Source: Ereboglobus sp. PH5-10 (lineage in GTDB: Bacteria > Verrucomicrobiota > Verrucomicrobiia > Opitutales > Opitutaceae). Taken from it: a stretch of DNA of 64,000 bases. Of this stretch, positions 43,701 through 49,726 are shown in pieces. Position 1 is the stretch's first letter; every line of letters starts with the position of its first letter. The DNA lies in NCBI RefSeq assembly GCF_029504735.1, contig NZ_JAQFIP010000010.1, forward strand, positions 62,001-126,000, read 5' to 3'. Made by a program: the position numbers and the translations under genes. The notes beneath the pieces are model-generated. The model was not told the DNA's origin and ran no database searches. It was given only the letters and a program-made list of their open reading frames with translations.

Positions 43701-45204
43701 CCGGAAAGCCAGAGGCCAGAAGGCCAGAGACCAGAGTGCCAGAGGCCGGAGTGCCAGATGTCGGAGAAGTAGATGTCGGAGGGGCGGAGTGGTCTGTCTT
43801 CTGGCCTTCTGGCCTCTGGCTTTCTGGCACTCTGTCCTCTGGCCTTCTGGCTTCTTCCAGCGCGCCCAGCTCTTCCAATAACGCGTAGCCGGCGCGGATG
43901 GATTTCGCGGCGGGCATGTTGATGAAGGGGAAGCGTTCGATGTCGCCGAGGCCGAAGGCCTTCATGCGGAGGATGACGTCGGCGAGGTTGGCGCGCTGGA
44001 TCTCGGGCTGCGCAAAACGGGGGCGGTCGTTGTAGTCGTTTTCCGAATACAGGCGGACGCACACGCCCTCGGCGACACGGCCGCAGCGGCCCTTGCGCTG
44101 GTCGGCGCTTGATTGCGCGATTTCCTCGATGGGGAGGCGGCGCGTGCGCGCTTGCGGGGCGTAACGGCTGACGCGCGCGAGGCCGGTGTCCACGACGAAG
44201 CGGATGCCGGGAATGGTGAGCGAGGTTTCGGCGATGTTGGTCGAGATGACGATTTTGCGGCGTTGCGTGGGTGCGAAGACGCGCTGTTGCTCGGTGTTGG
44301 AGAGGCGCCCGAAGAGGGGGATGATTTCGCAGTTTTTCAGGCGCGCGCTGGCGGAGCGTCCGCGGCCTTCGAGGAGGTCGGTGGTTTCGCGGATGTCGCG
44401 CTCGGCGGGCATGAAGACGAGGATGTCGCCTCCCGCGCCGGTGTCGGTTTCGCGGACGATGCGCTCGACGGCCTCGACGGCGCCGTCGATGTAGTGGAGC
44501 GCCTCGGCGCGGGCGTTTTTGTCGTTCTCGTCGGAGGCGGAATCGGAGCCGAGGTCGTCGAGCGGGGCGTAAATGACTTCGACGGGATAGGTGCGTCCGG
44601 AGACTTCTATTATCGGGGCGTCGTCGAAGGCCTTTGAAAACATCTCCGTGTCGATGGTGGCGGAGGTGATGATGATTTTGAGCTCGGGGCGCTTGAAGCG
44701 GAGGTTGCGGAGGTGGCCGAGGAGGAAGTCGATGTTGAGGGAGCGCTCGTGCGCCTCGTCGAGGATGACGGTGTCGTAGGCGCGGAGCATGGGGTCGCTC
44801 TGCACCTCGGCGAGGAGCATGCCGTCGGTCATGAACTTGATGACGGTGGCGCGCGAGGTGCGGTCGTCGAAACGGATTTTGCAACCGACTTCGCGGCCCC
44901 AGTTGACGTTGAGTTCCTCGGCGACGCGGCGCGAGATGGAGAGCGCGGCGACACGCCGGGGTTGCGTGCAGGCGATTTGGCCGCGCGAGCCGCGCCCGGC
45001 GGCGAGGCACATTTTGGGGATTTGCGTGGTTTTGCCGGAGCCGGTTTCGCCGGCGAGGATGACGACTTGGTGTTGCGCGATGGCGGCGGTGATTTCGTCC
45101 GCGCGCGCGCTGATGGGCAGTTCCGGCGGAAACTCCAGGCGGAACGGGAAGGGCGTTCGGCCTTCGGCGGGCGGTTGGGATGAATCTGGGAGGTTTTCGG
45201 TCAC
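40729..45204 (-). CDS. hrpA: HrpA-type DEAH-box ATP-dependent RNA helicase
   Basis: A 1,491-residue DEAH/RHA helicase, longer than typical HrpA (about 1,300). Walker A is GETGSGKT at residues 52-59, DEAH at 149-152 in VILDEAHERSLNIDFLLG, SATIDTEMF (motif III) and TNIAETSLTIPGIRFVVDTG plus QRKGRCGR (motifs V and VI) are all intact. It also has the HrpA-specific C-terminal region. Three stretches of compositionally odd sequence are inserted in frame, each coinciding with palindromic DNA repeats: residues 444-503, 868-902 and about 1155-1190. HrpA-type helicases unwind RNA and help rescue stalled ribosomes. It stands alone, divergent from the gene at 45341 with short inverted repeats in the gap (45205-45340). 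Confidence 0.93.
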   Translation of the reverse strand: MTENLPDSSQPPAEGRTPFPFRLEFPPELPISARADEITAAIAQHQVVILAGETGSGKTTQIPKMCLAAGRGSRGQIACTQPRRVAALSISRRVAEELNVNWGREVGCKIRFDDRTSRATVIKFMTDGMLLAEVQSDPMLRAYDTVILDEAHERSLNIDFLLGHLRNLRFKRPELKIIITSATIDTEMFSKAFDDAPIIEVSGRTYPVEVIYAPLDDLGSDSASDENDKNARAEALHYIDGAVEAVERIVRETDTGAGGDILVFMPAERDIRETTDLLEGRGRSASARLKNCEIIPLFGRLSNTEQQRVFAPTQRRKIVISTNIAETSLTIPGIRFVVDTGLARVSRYAPQARTRRLPIEEIAQSSADQRKGRCGRVAEGVCVRLYSENDYNDRPRFAQPEIQRANLADVILRMKAFGLGDIERFPFINMPAAKSIRAGYALLEELGALEEARRPEDRVPESQRPEGQKTDHSAPPTSTSPTSGTPASGTLVSGLLASGFPASSLTPIGRELARLPVDPTVGRMILEARKEKCVREVAIIAAGLSIQDPRERPLEKQAQADAAHRRFAHADSDFLTLLNIWETFHDQFETMTQSRLRKFCREHFLSYTRMREWRDIHAQLLEVLTTRNDFRKQPSSVADGLDAKRLAREGGVPLHYGTPAYRAIHRSILSGLLGNIALRDDERGGYKSTHDRRVAIFPGSVLFTRDEPKRKDASSTRGNDARNKKAPKSPAALMAAEIMETTRLYARTCARIDPQWAIELGEHLLKRTHSEPFWDGQKGRVLVKQRTRLHGLELETHAVGYGKINPREATEIFIREALVNDTITWPFDFLIHNRAIREKVEDLLTRARDNRYMNLDEGVYRFYAGRLACGDSSPLSTGRFIGPQSSGSDGINPAVKSGDESPHSVSSVPELITLVRERKPRDPHFLEMQIEDLRAPEELRHDTLAFPETVPLENRALPLSYAYKPGQADDGVTIQVNIREAEALTPAALDWAVPGHLEAKVEHHLRAVPKELRRAFMPLAETAKTLAAQITSRDRLTGRRETIAESLAAQIAERFNIQIPVVTFAQKPPPDHLRVRVRVLDDDGGEICASRELDEIRAALGARTREVSAAVSRDDPAMWKRARKRHEKPPAETWAFGDIPERIIIGDLAGVPVEAYPGLCIGLSGTGDSPVGLENAKIKNMGGSPMPHKPHGRAARAAPPPDDGVSLRLFRTPETAREETRRGLFRLLELHLKYELAWTERDLAKSLRALAPLAASFLSFEKLQAGAFALLRRHICDPARVRALTASAFAAAATQATHDVRTIIPRLTELLREILTARVTLQVLPGAHATLARDAASLISENFLQDPSVTLERLSQFPRYLKAMRLRAERHKQNPAKDAERAKQLAPYEKAAASLAADPRPEAQTFRWLVEEFRVSLFAQELGTAEPVSAVKLDRALAALRKTGAPPSGASAAPAPAAAPSPKPLISMTPSPGKKSAPLKSLNALDSFFKR
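41647..41710. repeat. Intragenic paired palindrome in hrpA
   Basis: Two hairpins, CATGGGCG/CGCCCATG (41647-41665) and CACGGGCG/CGCCCGTG (41692-41710), each with an 8-bp stem and 3-nt loop, are separated by 26 bp. Read on the coding strand they give GTGDSPV...MGGSPMP, inserted in frame in the C-terminal part of HrpA. Confidence 0.85.
42498..42599. repeat. Intragenic multi-hairpin repeat in hrpA
   Basis: A 102-bp element with mini-hairpins built on a GAT-GA-ATC core: GCGGTGA/TCACCGC (42498-42515), CCGAT/ATCGG (42560-42571) and GCGGCGAT/ATCGCCGC (42582-42599), with a less perfect one between. 102 bp equals 34 codons, keeping the frame of HrpA. Confidence 0.85.
43698..43858. repeat. Intragenic inverted cluster of degenerate 7-8 bp repeats in hrpA
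   Basis: The left part (43698-43765) repeats units like AGGCCAG, AAGCCAG, AGACCAG, AGTGCCAG; the right part (43801-43858) is the inverse (CTGGCCTTCTGGCCTCTGGC). Together they form a large imperfect inverted repeat that encodes Pro/Ser/Gly-rich low-complexity sequence in the middle of the helicase. Confidence 0.8.
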
Positions 45205-45340
45205 GCAGGGGGAAATTAAGAATTAAGATTTGAGAAGTAAGAAGCCGGAAATGTTGCGGCGGGAGTTTTCTCGTTTTGCCTTTTGGCGAATTGGCGGATT
45301 GTCCTTCTTAAATCGCAATTCTTGATTCTTAATTTTAACC

Positions 45341-45898
45341 ATGTCCGCCAAACCTCCACCCATTCCCGAACTCGTTTACCAGCGCGTAATGAAAGTCGCG
45401 CGGTTCGACGGCCATATGGTCATGTGGATAGCCGGCATCGGGGCGCTTTTGGCTGCGGCGGGCGGCAGTCATACCGCCGCGGTGGCGGCGTGCCTCGCGG
45501 CGGGCACGGGCGCGATGGAGATACATGGTTCGCAACAATTGGCGCGCGGCAACGAAAGGGGTGTCAACTGGCTGGTTCGCGCGCAATTGCTGCTCATGTT
45601 TGTGATACTTGCCTATGCGACATGGCAGCTCACGCATTTTAACGAGGGACTTTACCGGGAGTTGATCCCGCAGTTTCGCGAATACACGGAACAGGCAAGC
45701 CGACGCTACAAAGTGAACAATCCTTATGACGCGCTCGACGACGCGCAGCTCATGTTATTGTTCCGGATGTGTCACACGCTGCTTTACGCAGTGGTGGGGT
45801 TTGTGACATGCATATATCAAGGTTTGATGGCCCGGTATTATCACAAGCGCCGGGCGGCGGTGGCGAAGGCGTTGGATATCTATTACGGCGTGGAATAA
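45341..45898 (+). CDS. Membrane protein of unknown function
   Basis: A 185-residue protein I do not recognise. It has a hydrophobic segment near residues 28-55 (MWIAGIGALLAAAGGSHTAA), another near 80-100 (AQLLLMFVILAYATWQL) and a third near 145-165 (MCHTLLYAVVGFVTCIYQGL), with charged soluble stretches between, so it is probably a three-pass inner-membrane protein. The charged segment YREYTEQASRRYKVNNPYDAL lies between helices two and three. It is followed by a terminator shared with the convergent PepSY gene. No neighbour gives a functional clue. Confidence 0.7.
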   Translation: MSAKPPPIPELVYQRVMKVARFDGHMVMWIAGIGALLAAAGGSHTAAVAACLAAGTGAMEIHGSQQLARGNERGVNWLVRAQLLLMFVILAYATWQLTHFNEGLYRELIPQFREYTEQASRRYKVNNPYDALDDAQLMLLFRMCHTLLYAVVGFVTCIYQGLMARYYHKRRAAVAKALDIYYGVE

Positions 45899-45916
45899 GG
45901 TGTGGGACGTGTGGCG

Positions 45917-45959
45917 ATAAATCGGCGCGGCCCCGTGTTCGTGACCCGCGCCGGTTTAT
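45917..45959. terminator. Bidirectional terminator between convergent genes
   Basis: A 14-bp stem (ATAAATCGGCGCGG / CCGCGCCGGTTTAT, one G-U pair) with a 15-nt loop lies exactly between the stop at 45898 and the minus-strand stop at 45960. AT-rich ends on both sides give short U-tracts in either direction. Confidence 0.75.
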
Positions 45960-46577
45960 TTACAAACTGAGCCAGGCGATGATGCACGGAATGATGATGC
46001 CGAGGGCGGCGAGGAGGCCGCCGCGCCGGGTGATGCCGTTTTTGCCGCGCAGGAGGAAGAGGCCGGTGACGGCGATAATGAGGAGCGAGGCGGCGAAGGC
46101 GTCGGCGAACCAGAGCCAGGCGCGTCCGGGGTTGAGGTGGAGCCTGTTGAAGGTGGCGAGGACCGGGCGGCGGCGCAGGACTTCGATGTCGAGCGCGCCG
46201 GTCTGGCGGTCGAGCGTGGCGGCGCCGTTGTCCACGAAGATGCGGATGTGGCGGTCGTCGGGCGCGAAGTGTTTTTTGTAGCGCGCATCGACTTTTGCGT
46301 CGGCGAGGAGGGCGAGCGCGGCGTCCTTGGTGAACGGGGTGCGCGCGGCGAGTTCGGCGGGCGCGGCGTGCGTGCGTTTTTCGACGCTGTAGTTGGGGTT
46401 CCAGTCGGCGCGGTGGTTCACGGCGAGGCCGGAAACGGCATACACGATTGTCGCGCCGAAAAAGAGGTAGCCGAGGTCGCGGTGCAGCACGCGAAACAGG
46501 GCGCGCCAGCGGGGAGGGCGTTGCGGGGGCGGCGGAGCGGCGGGAGTGGCGGGAGTGGGCGGGCGGGCGGTGCTCAA
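45960..46577 (-). CDS. PepSY-associated transmembrane protein
   Basis: A 205-residue inner-membrane protein. After a Pro-rich start come FRVLHRDLGYLFFGATIVYA and VSGLAVNHRADWN, the H-x-x-L and S-G-x-x-x-N-H pattern of PepSY_TM proteins, then a soluble loop (residues 70-140), and FNRLHLNPGRAWLWFADAFA leading into two more helices. PepSY_TM proteins are often tied to periplasmic iron or metal reduction and TonB-linked uptake. Here it is next to a secreted metal-binding-type gene and a TonB-like gene. The start is a TTG at 46577; no in-frame ATG lies near the first helix, so the start is uncertain. The 5' flank carries a TCGA-type palindrome. Confidence 0.75.
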   Translation of the reverse strand: MSTARPPTPATPAAPPPPQRPPRWRALFRVLHRDLGYLFFGATIVYAVSGLAVNHRADWNPNYSVEKRTHAAPAELAARTPFTKDAALALLADAKVDARYKKHFAPDDRHIRIFVDNGAATLDRQTGALDIEVLRRRPVLATFNRLHLNPGRAWLWFADAFAASLLIIAVTGLFLLRGKNGITRRGGLLAALGIIIPCIIAWLSL

Positions 46578-46590
46578 GGATGGCGGGCGT

Positions 46591-46626
46591 CTTAAATCGA
46601 CTTAAATCGACGGGAGTCGATTTAAG
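46591..46626. repeat. TCGA-type palindromic repeat upstream of the PepSY gene
   Basis: The tandem CTTAAATCGA CTTAAATCGA is followed by its inverse, giving a perfect 11-bp stem CTTAAATCGAC/GTCGATTTAAG around GGGA (46601-46626). Confidence 0.85.
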
Positions 46627-46661
46627 TCGGGATGAAGGGATGGCTGCGGCGTCGCGGGGGC

Positions 46662-47267
46662 TCAGTCCGCTTTTTGCCACGAGAGGCTTTCGAACGAGAG
46701 CGAGGACAGATAGCCTTTTTTGCTCTTGGCGAGCAGTTCGCGATGTTTGGCGATGCGGGCGAGCTGGGCCTGCTTTGTCTTGGCGAGCTGTTCAGCGGAG
46801 ACCTCTTGCTTCTTGGTGGGGCAGCTTTCGCAATCGTCGTCCTTGCCGTGGCCGTGATCGTGATCGTGCGCGCCGGTGTTTTTCGGATTCTTGATGGCGG
46901 CCTCCTGTTCGTCGAGGTCGGCGGCGGTGACGCGGGTTTCGTGAAGGATGCCGGTGACGCGGAGGGTGTCGCCGCGAAGCTCGGGCGAGAACTTGGGCGC
47001 GCCCTTGCCCTGGGTGAGGAGGAGCGCGGTCTTGGATTCGCCGTCGGCGTTGATGATCTGCGCCTTGCAGCCCATGTGCGGGCAAACCCAGGTGGCCATG
47101 CCCTCGACGACGATTTGTTTGCCGACGTTGGCGTCAATGGCGGCGACGAGATCGGTGACCGAAAGCGGTTTGGCGTCGGCTTGGGCGTTGAGCGTCGCGG
47201 AGCCGGCGAGAAGGGCGAGCGCGAGAGCGGCGGTGAGTGAAGTCAGGCGTGTGAGCGTGTTGTTCAT
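46662..47267 (-). CDS. Secreted OB-like protein with His/Cys metal-binding region
   Basis: A 201-residue protein with a signal peptide (LTAALALALLAGSATLNAQA). The middle, VGKQIVVEGMATWVCPHMGC through LRVTGILHETRVTAADLDE, looks like an OB-fold (tRNA_anti-like) domain with a Cys-x-His-x-x-Cys site (CPHMGC). It is followed by a His/Asp-rich strip (HDHDHGHGKDDDCESCP) and a Lys/Gln-rich helical tail. The combination suggests binding of a metal such as zinc, copper or iron in the periplasm; this is inference. It is on the same strand as the PepSY protein and just upstream of it, 84 bp apart, and divergent from the TonB-like gene. Confidence 0.7.
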   Translation of the reverse strand: MNNTLTRLTSLTAALALALLAGSATLNAQADAKPLSVTDLVAAIDANVGKQIVVEGMATWVCPHMGCKAQIINADGESKTALLLTQGKGAPKFSPELRGDTLRVTGILHETRVTAADLDEQEAAIKNPKNTGAHDHDHGHGKDDDCESCPTKKQEVSAEQLAKTKQAQLARIAKHRELLAKSKKGYLSSLSFESLSWQKAD

Positions 47268-47352
47268 GATGTTAGTGTTAAAAAAATGAATAGTTTGATT
47301 TTTTTATCGCAACGGGACGATTTTCGCGATGTTACTGGGAGTCAATCTCAAT

Positions 47353-47367
47353 CTCATTATTAATGAG
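47353..47367. promoter_or_regulatory. Perfect 7-1-7 palindrome, candidate metal-regulator operator
   Basis: CTCATTA-T-TAATGAG lies in the AT-rich gap between the divergent secreted metal-binding-type gene and the TonB-like gene. The 7-1-7 spacing equals that of Fur-family operators (TGATAAT-N-ATTATCA); the half-site differs. Nearby TCTCA motifs (47345, 47374) may be extra half-sites. Confidence 0.45.
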
Positions 47368-47539
47368 CCATTGTCTCATATGTGTTTAATCATTGGTCTT
47401 AATGCTCTTAAGTAATTGGAAAAAAAATATTTTCTCGTTCATGTTCATTTTTTTAGGTGAATGGAGCGGTTTGTTGCGCCGAGGGGATGGAGTTTTTGCA
47501 AGCAGAGATCACGCACTGGATGCGTCTCATGCGGAAAGA

Positions 47540-48412
47540 ATGAACGCGAGGTTTCGTCTTTTGACTTGGTGCTGGAAGCGCGTGCCGGAGAGGTGCAAGT
47601 GGGCGGTGGTTGCGTTCCGGCAATTCAGCGCGACCACGGTCATTGGCGCGTGGTTTGCGCAATATGCGTTCTCGATGCTCATCACGGCGGCGTTGCTTGC
47701 GGCGCTGTTTTTGATGCCGGCGACCCCGACCAGGGATGCGGGTATTGCGGGAGGTGGTGCCGAGACGGATGCTGAAAATGCGTTTGTGCTGGTCGATGCC
47801 TCCTCCATGAGCGCGGCGCGCGCGGGCGGAGGCTCGGTTGGAGGCGAAACAACGAACGCACCGACGGATGAGGATTTGCCGGCGTTGACGCGAGACGAAC
47901 TGGCTGCGGTGGCATCGGAATTTGCTTCGGAGGAATTGACGCAATCGCGTTTGGATGCGTTCGCGTGGATCGAGGCATGCGGACAAATATCCGCTGCAGG
48001 CGGGGACGGGGCGTTCGGGACGGCGGGGCTGCACGGGGCATCGCTTGCCGGAGGTCCGGGCGGGTTTGATGCGGGCGGATTTTCTTTTGCAGGGTTTGAA
48101 AGCGGTAAATTTGGCGGCTCCAAATCGGGCAGGCTGGGGGGGGCGGTGACGTTTATGCCCGAGCCGCTTTATCCGGAACTGGCGCGACGTGAAGGCCGCG
48201 AGGGCGTGGTGGAACTGGCCGTGGTGGTTGATGCATCGGGCCGCGCGCGCTCGGTTGATGTTGAGCGGAGTTCGGGGCATGCGGATTTGGACGATATTGC
48301 GCGTTCAACGGTTTTGCGCCAGTGGCGTTTTCAACGCGCCACAACAGGGGCAAACCGCGAATGCGTGGTGCAGGTTTCGTTTGATTTGAGAAGAAGCCGC
48401 GGCAGAGGGTGA
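47540..48412 (+). CDS. TonB-family energy-transducer-like protein
   Basis: About 290 residues. One transmembrane helix near residues 33-60 (GAWFAQYAFSMLITAALLAA), a long Gly/Ala-rich periplasmic linker, and a C-terminal TonB domain: FMPEPLYPELARREGREGVV, then VDVERSSGHADLDDIARSTV and LRQWRFQRA. The Y-P-x-x-A-R-x-x-x-x-E-G pattern is diagnostic of TonB C-termini, which deliver proton-motive energy to outer-membrane receptors. No exbB/exbD follows. The ATG at 47540 is chosen since a GGAAAG-like box precedes it; a longer frame begins with TTG at 47393. The candidate operator lies about 190 bp upstream. Together with PepSY and Feo genes it suggests metal uptake. Confidence 0.82.
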   Translation: MNARFRLLTWCWKRVPERCKWAVVAFRQFSATTVIGAWFAQYAFSMLITAALLAALFLMPATPTRDAGIAGGGAETDAENAFVLVDASSMSAARAGGGSVGGETTNAPTDEDLPALTRDELAAVASEFASEELTQSRLDAFAWIEACGQISAAGGDGAFGTAGLHGASLAGGPGGFDAGGFSFAGFESGKFGGSKSGRLGGAVTFMPEPLYPELARREGREGVVELAVVVDASGRARSVDVERSSGHADLDDIARSTVLRQWRFQRATTGANRECVVQVSFDLRRSRGRG

Positions 48413-48513
48413 GGCAAACAGGGGTGCCGCAAACGACGCCCTTGCGCAAAGGCTGATTGTCGTGGACGCGACTTTGATCGCGCTGACTCCGGCTTACTCG
48501 CCTTCGTGTGTTT

Positions 48514-49545
48514 TCAGGACGGTGCGCCGCCGAGGATTTTTGAGGGGTTGGACGGATCGCGTTTCCAAATGTAGAGCGGCGGATGCGCGGGGGCGCGGTC
48601 GAGTTGTTTGAAGAGGACGGTGGCGTCGCGTTTGTAGAGGGTGAGGTCGTTGACGCCGCCGGCGTCGCAACTGCAGATCGCGGCGTGCGCCTTGTGGATG
48701 CGGGGGCGGCCGATGATGCGGGCGGCAGCGTCGGGGACGACGCTGTCAGCACGCGAGACGCGCGCGGTCCCCGCTGAAGGAGCGGATTTTTTTTGAAGAA
48801 CGAGAAAACTGTAGGGGAGGCTGCGCAGATCGACGCCGGCGCGCTTGCCAAATTTCACCCAATCAGAATCGGCGTAGATGTTGCGCGGGGGCTCGGCGAA
48901 ATTGTGGCACCAGTGGCGTTCCGCGCCGGGCGCGAGGAGTCCGCAGGGGGCGGCGTGCGCGCAGGGGGCGACGATGTCGAAATCAACGCGCAATTTTTCG
49001 CGCACCGACACGAGCGCGCGGCTGTCGGCATGCGTGCCGGGTTCGACCCAGATGACCGCCCCGGCGCGGCGGGCGAGGGCGGTGAGCTCGGCGAGCGAGG
49101 CGTCGGAAAGCTCGTTGATGACGTGGCTGAGGAGGAGGACAAATGCGGAAGGCGGAGTGCGGAGCGCGGAGTGCTCGATCTTCAAGTCGGGGAAGTCGCG
49201 GCGTGCGGCTTGCGCGGCGAAGTCGCGCGCGAGCGGCGAGTGATCCCAGAGGTGCAACGTGTCGAAGTTTTCCGGTCCGAAGGCGCGCAGCACGCGGCGC
49301 GAGGCGACGCCGCTGCCGCATCCCCAGTCGAGGAGAGCGCGCGCGGAGGCGGGAGGCGTCCAGTTGCGGCGGCGGAGTTCGGAGAGGACGGCGTCCCATT
49401 TCCAGCCGATGCGCTCGGCGTAGGTCATGTCGTAGTTGGCGAGGTCGGCGGGCGTGCGCCAATAGGGGCCGGCGGCGGCGGTTCCCTTGATGAAGCCGTC
49501 GCGCAACCGGTCGAGCGCCTGCCAGTCGAGTTGTGTCCAATCCAT
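48514..49545 (-). CDS. Rsm22-like SAM-dependent methyltransferase
   Basis: A 343-residue protein. The SAM motif is ALLDWGCGSGVASRRVLRAF, with FDTLHLWDHSP and LLLSHVINELSDASLAELTA, the L-S-H-x-L/I-N-E-L block of the Rsm22 family. CAHAAPCGLL followed by HWCHNFAEPPRNIY matches the family's cysteine/tryptophan motif (C-P-H-x-x-x-C, W-C-H). Family members are predicted to act on the small ribosomal subunit. Two repeat-derived in-frame stretches are present: an array of GCGGAGT units at 49145-49172 giving ALRTPPSAF, and a palindrome at 48732-48773 giving GTARVSRADSVVPD near the C-terminus. The ATG at 49545 is used; the frame extends upstream by 44 unconserved residues. It is divergent from putP. 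Confidence 0.82.
   Translation of the reverse strand: MDWTQLDWQALDRLRDGFIKGTAAAGPYWRTPADLANYDMTYAERIGWKWDAVLSELRRRNWTPPASARALLDWGCGSGVASRRVLRAFGPENFDTLHLWDHSPLARDFAAQAARRDFPDLKIEHSALRTPPSAFVLLLSHVINELSDASLAELTALARRAGAVIWVEPGTHADSRALVSVREKLRVDFDIVAPCAHAAPCGLLAPGAERHWCHNFAEPPRNIYADSDWVKFGKRAGVDLRSLPYSFLVLQKKSAPSAGTARVSRADSVVPDAAARIIGRPRIHKAHAAICSCDAGGVNDLTLYKRDATVLFKQLDRAPAHPPLYIWKRDPSNPSKILGGAPS
48732..48773. repeat. Intragenic palindrome in the Rsm22-like gene
   Basis: CGGGGAC/GTCCCCG arms (48732-48738 and 48767-48773) enclose a GC-rich loop with a GACGC repeat. It is translated in frame as part of GTARVSRADSVVPDA. Confidence 0.65.
49145..49172. repeat. Heptanucleotide array (GCGGAGT-like, 4 units) in the Rsm22-like gene
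   Basis: GCGGAAG, GCGGAGT, GCGGAGC, GCGGAGT follow one another exactly every 7 bp inside the coding region. Confidence 0.75.
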
Positions 49546-49726
49546 GCCGGTTAGAGAGGCGTTTTGCGGCGGGGTGACAAGCCGGTTTGTGCGCTTGCGG
49601 GTGATCAAACCTTTGGGACGCGCGTTTTTTTGCGAAACGCTGTTTTTGTCATTCCCACCCATTCGAGTTTTTCCCACTCTGTGCGGTTTTTATTGCACCA
49701 CGAAATTCTACCATCTGTTTGACCCT

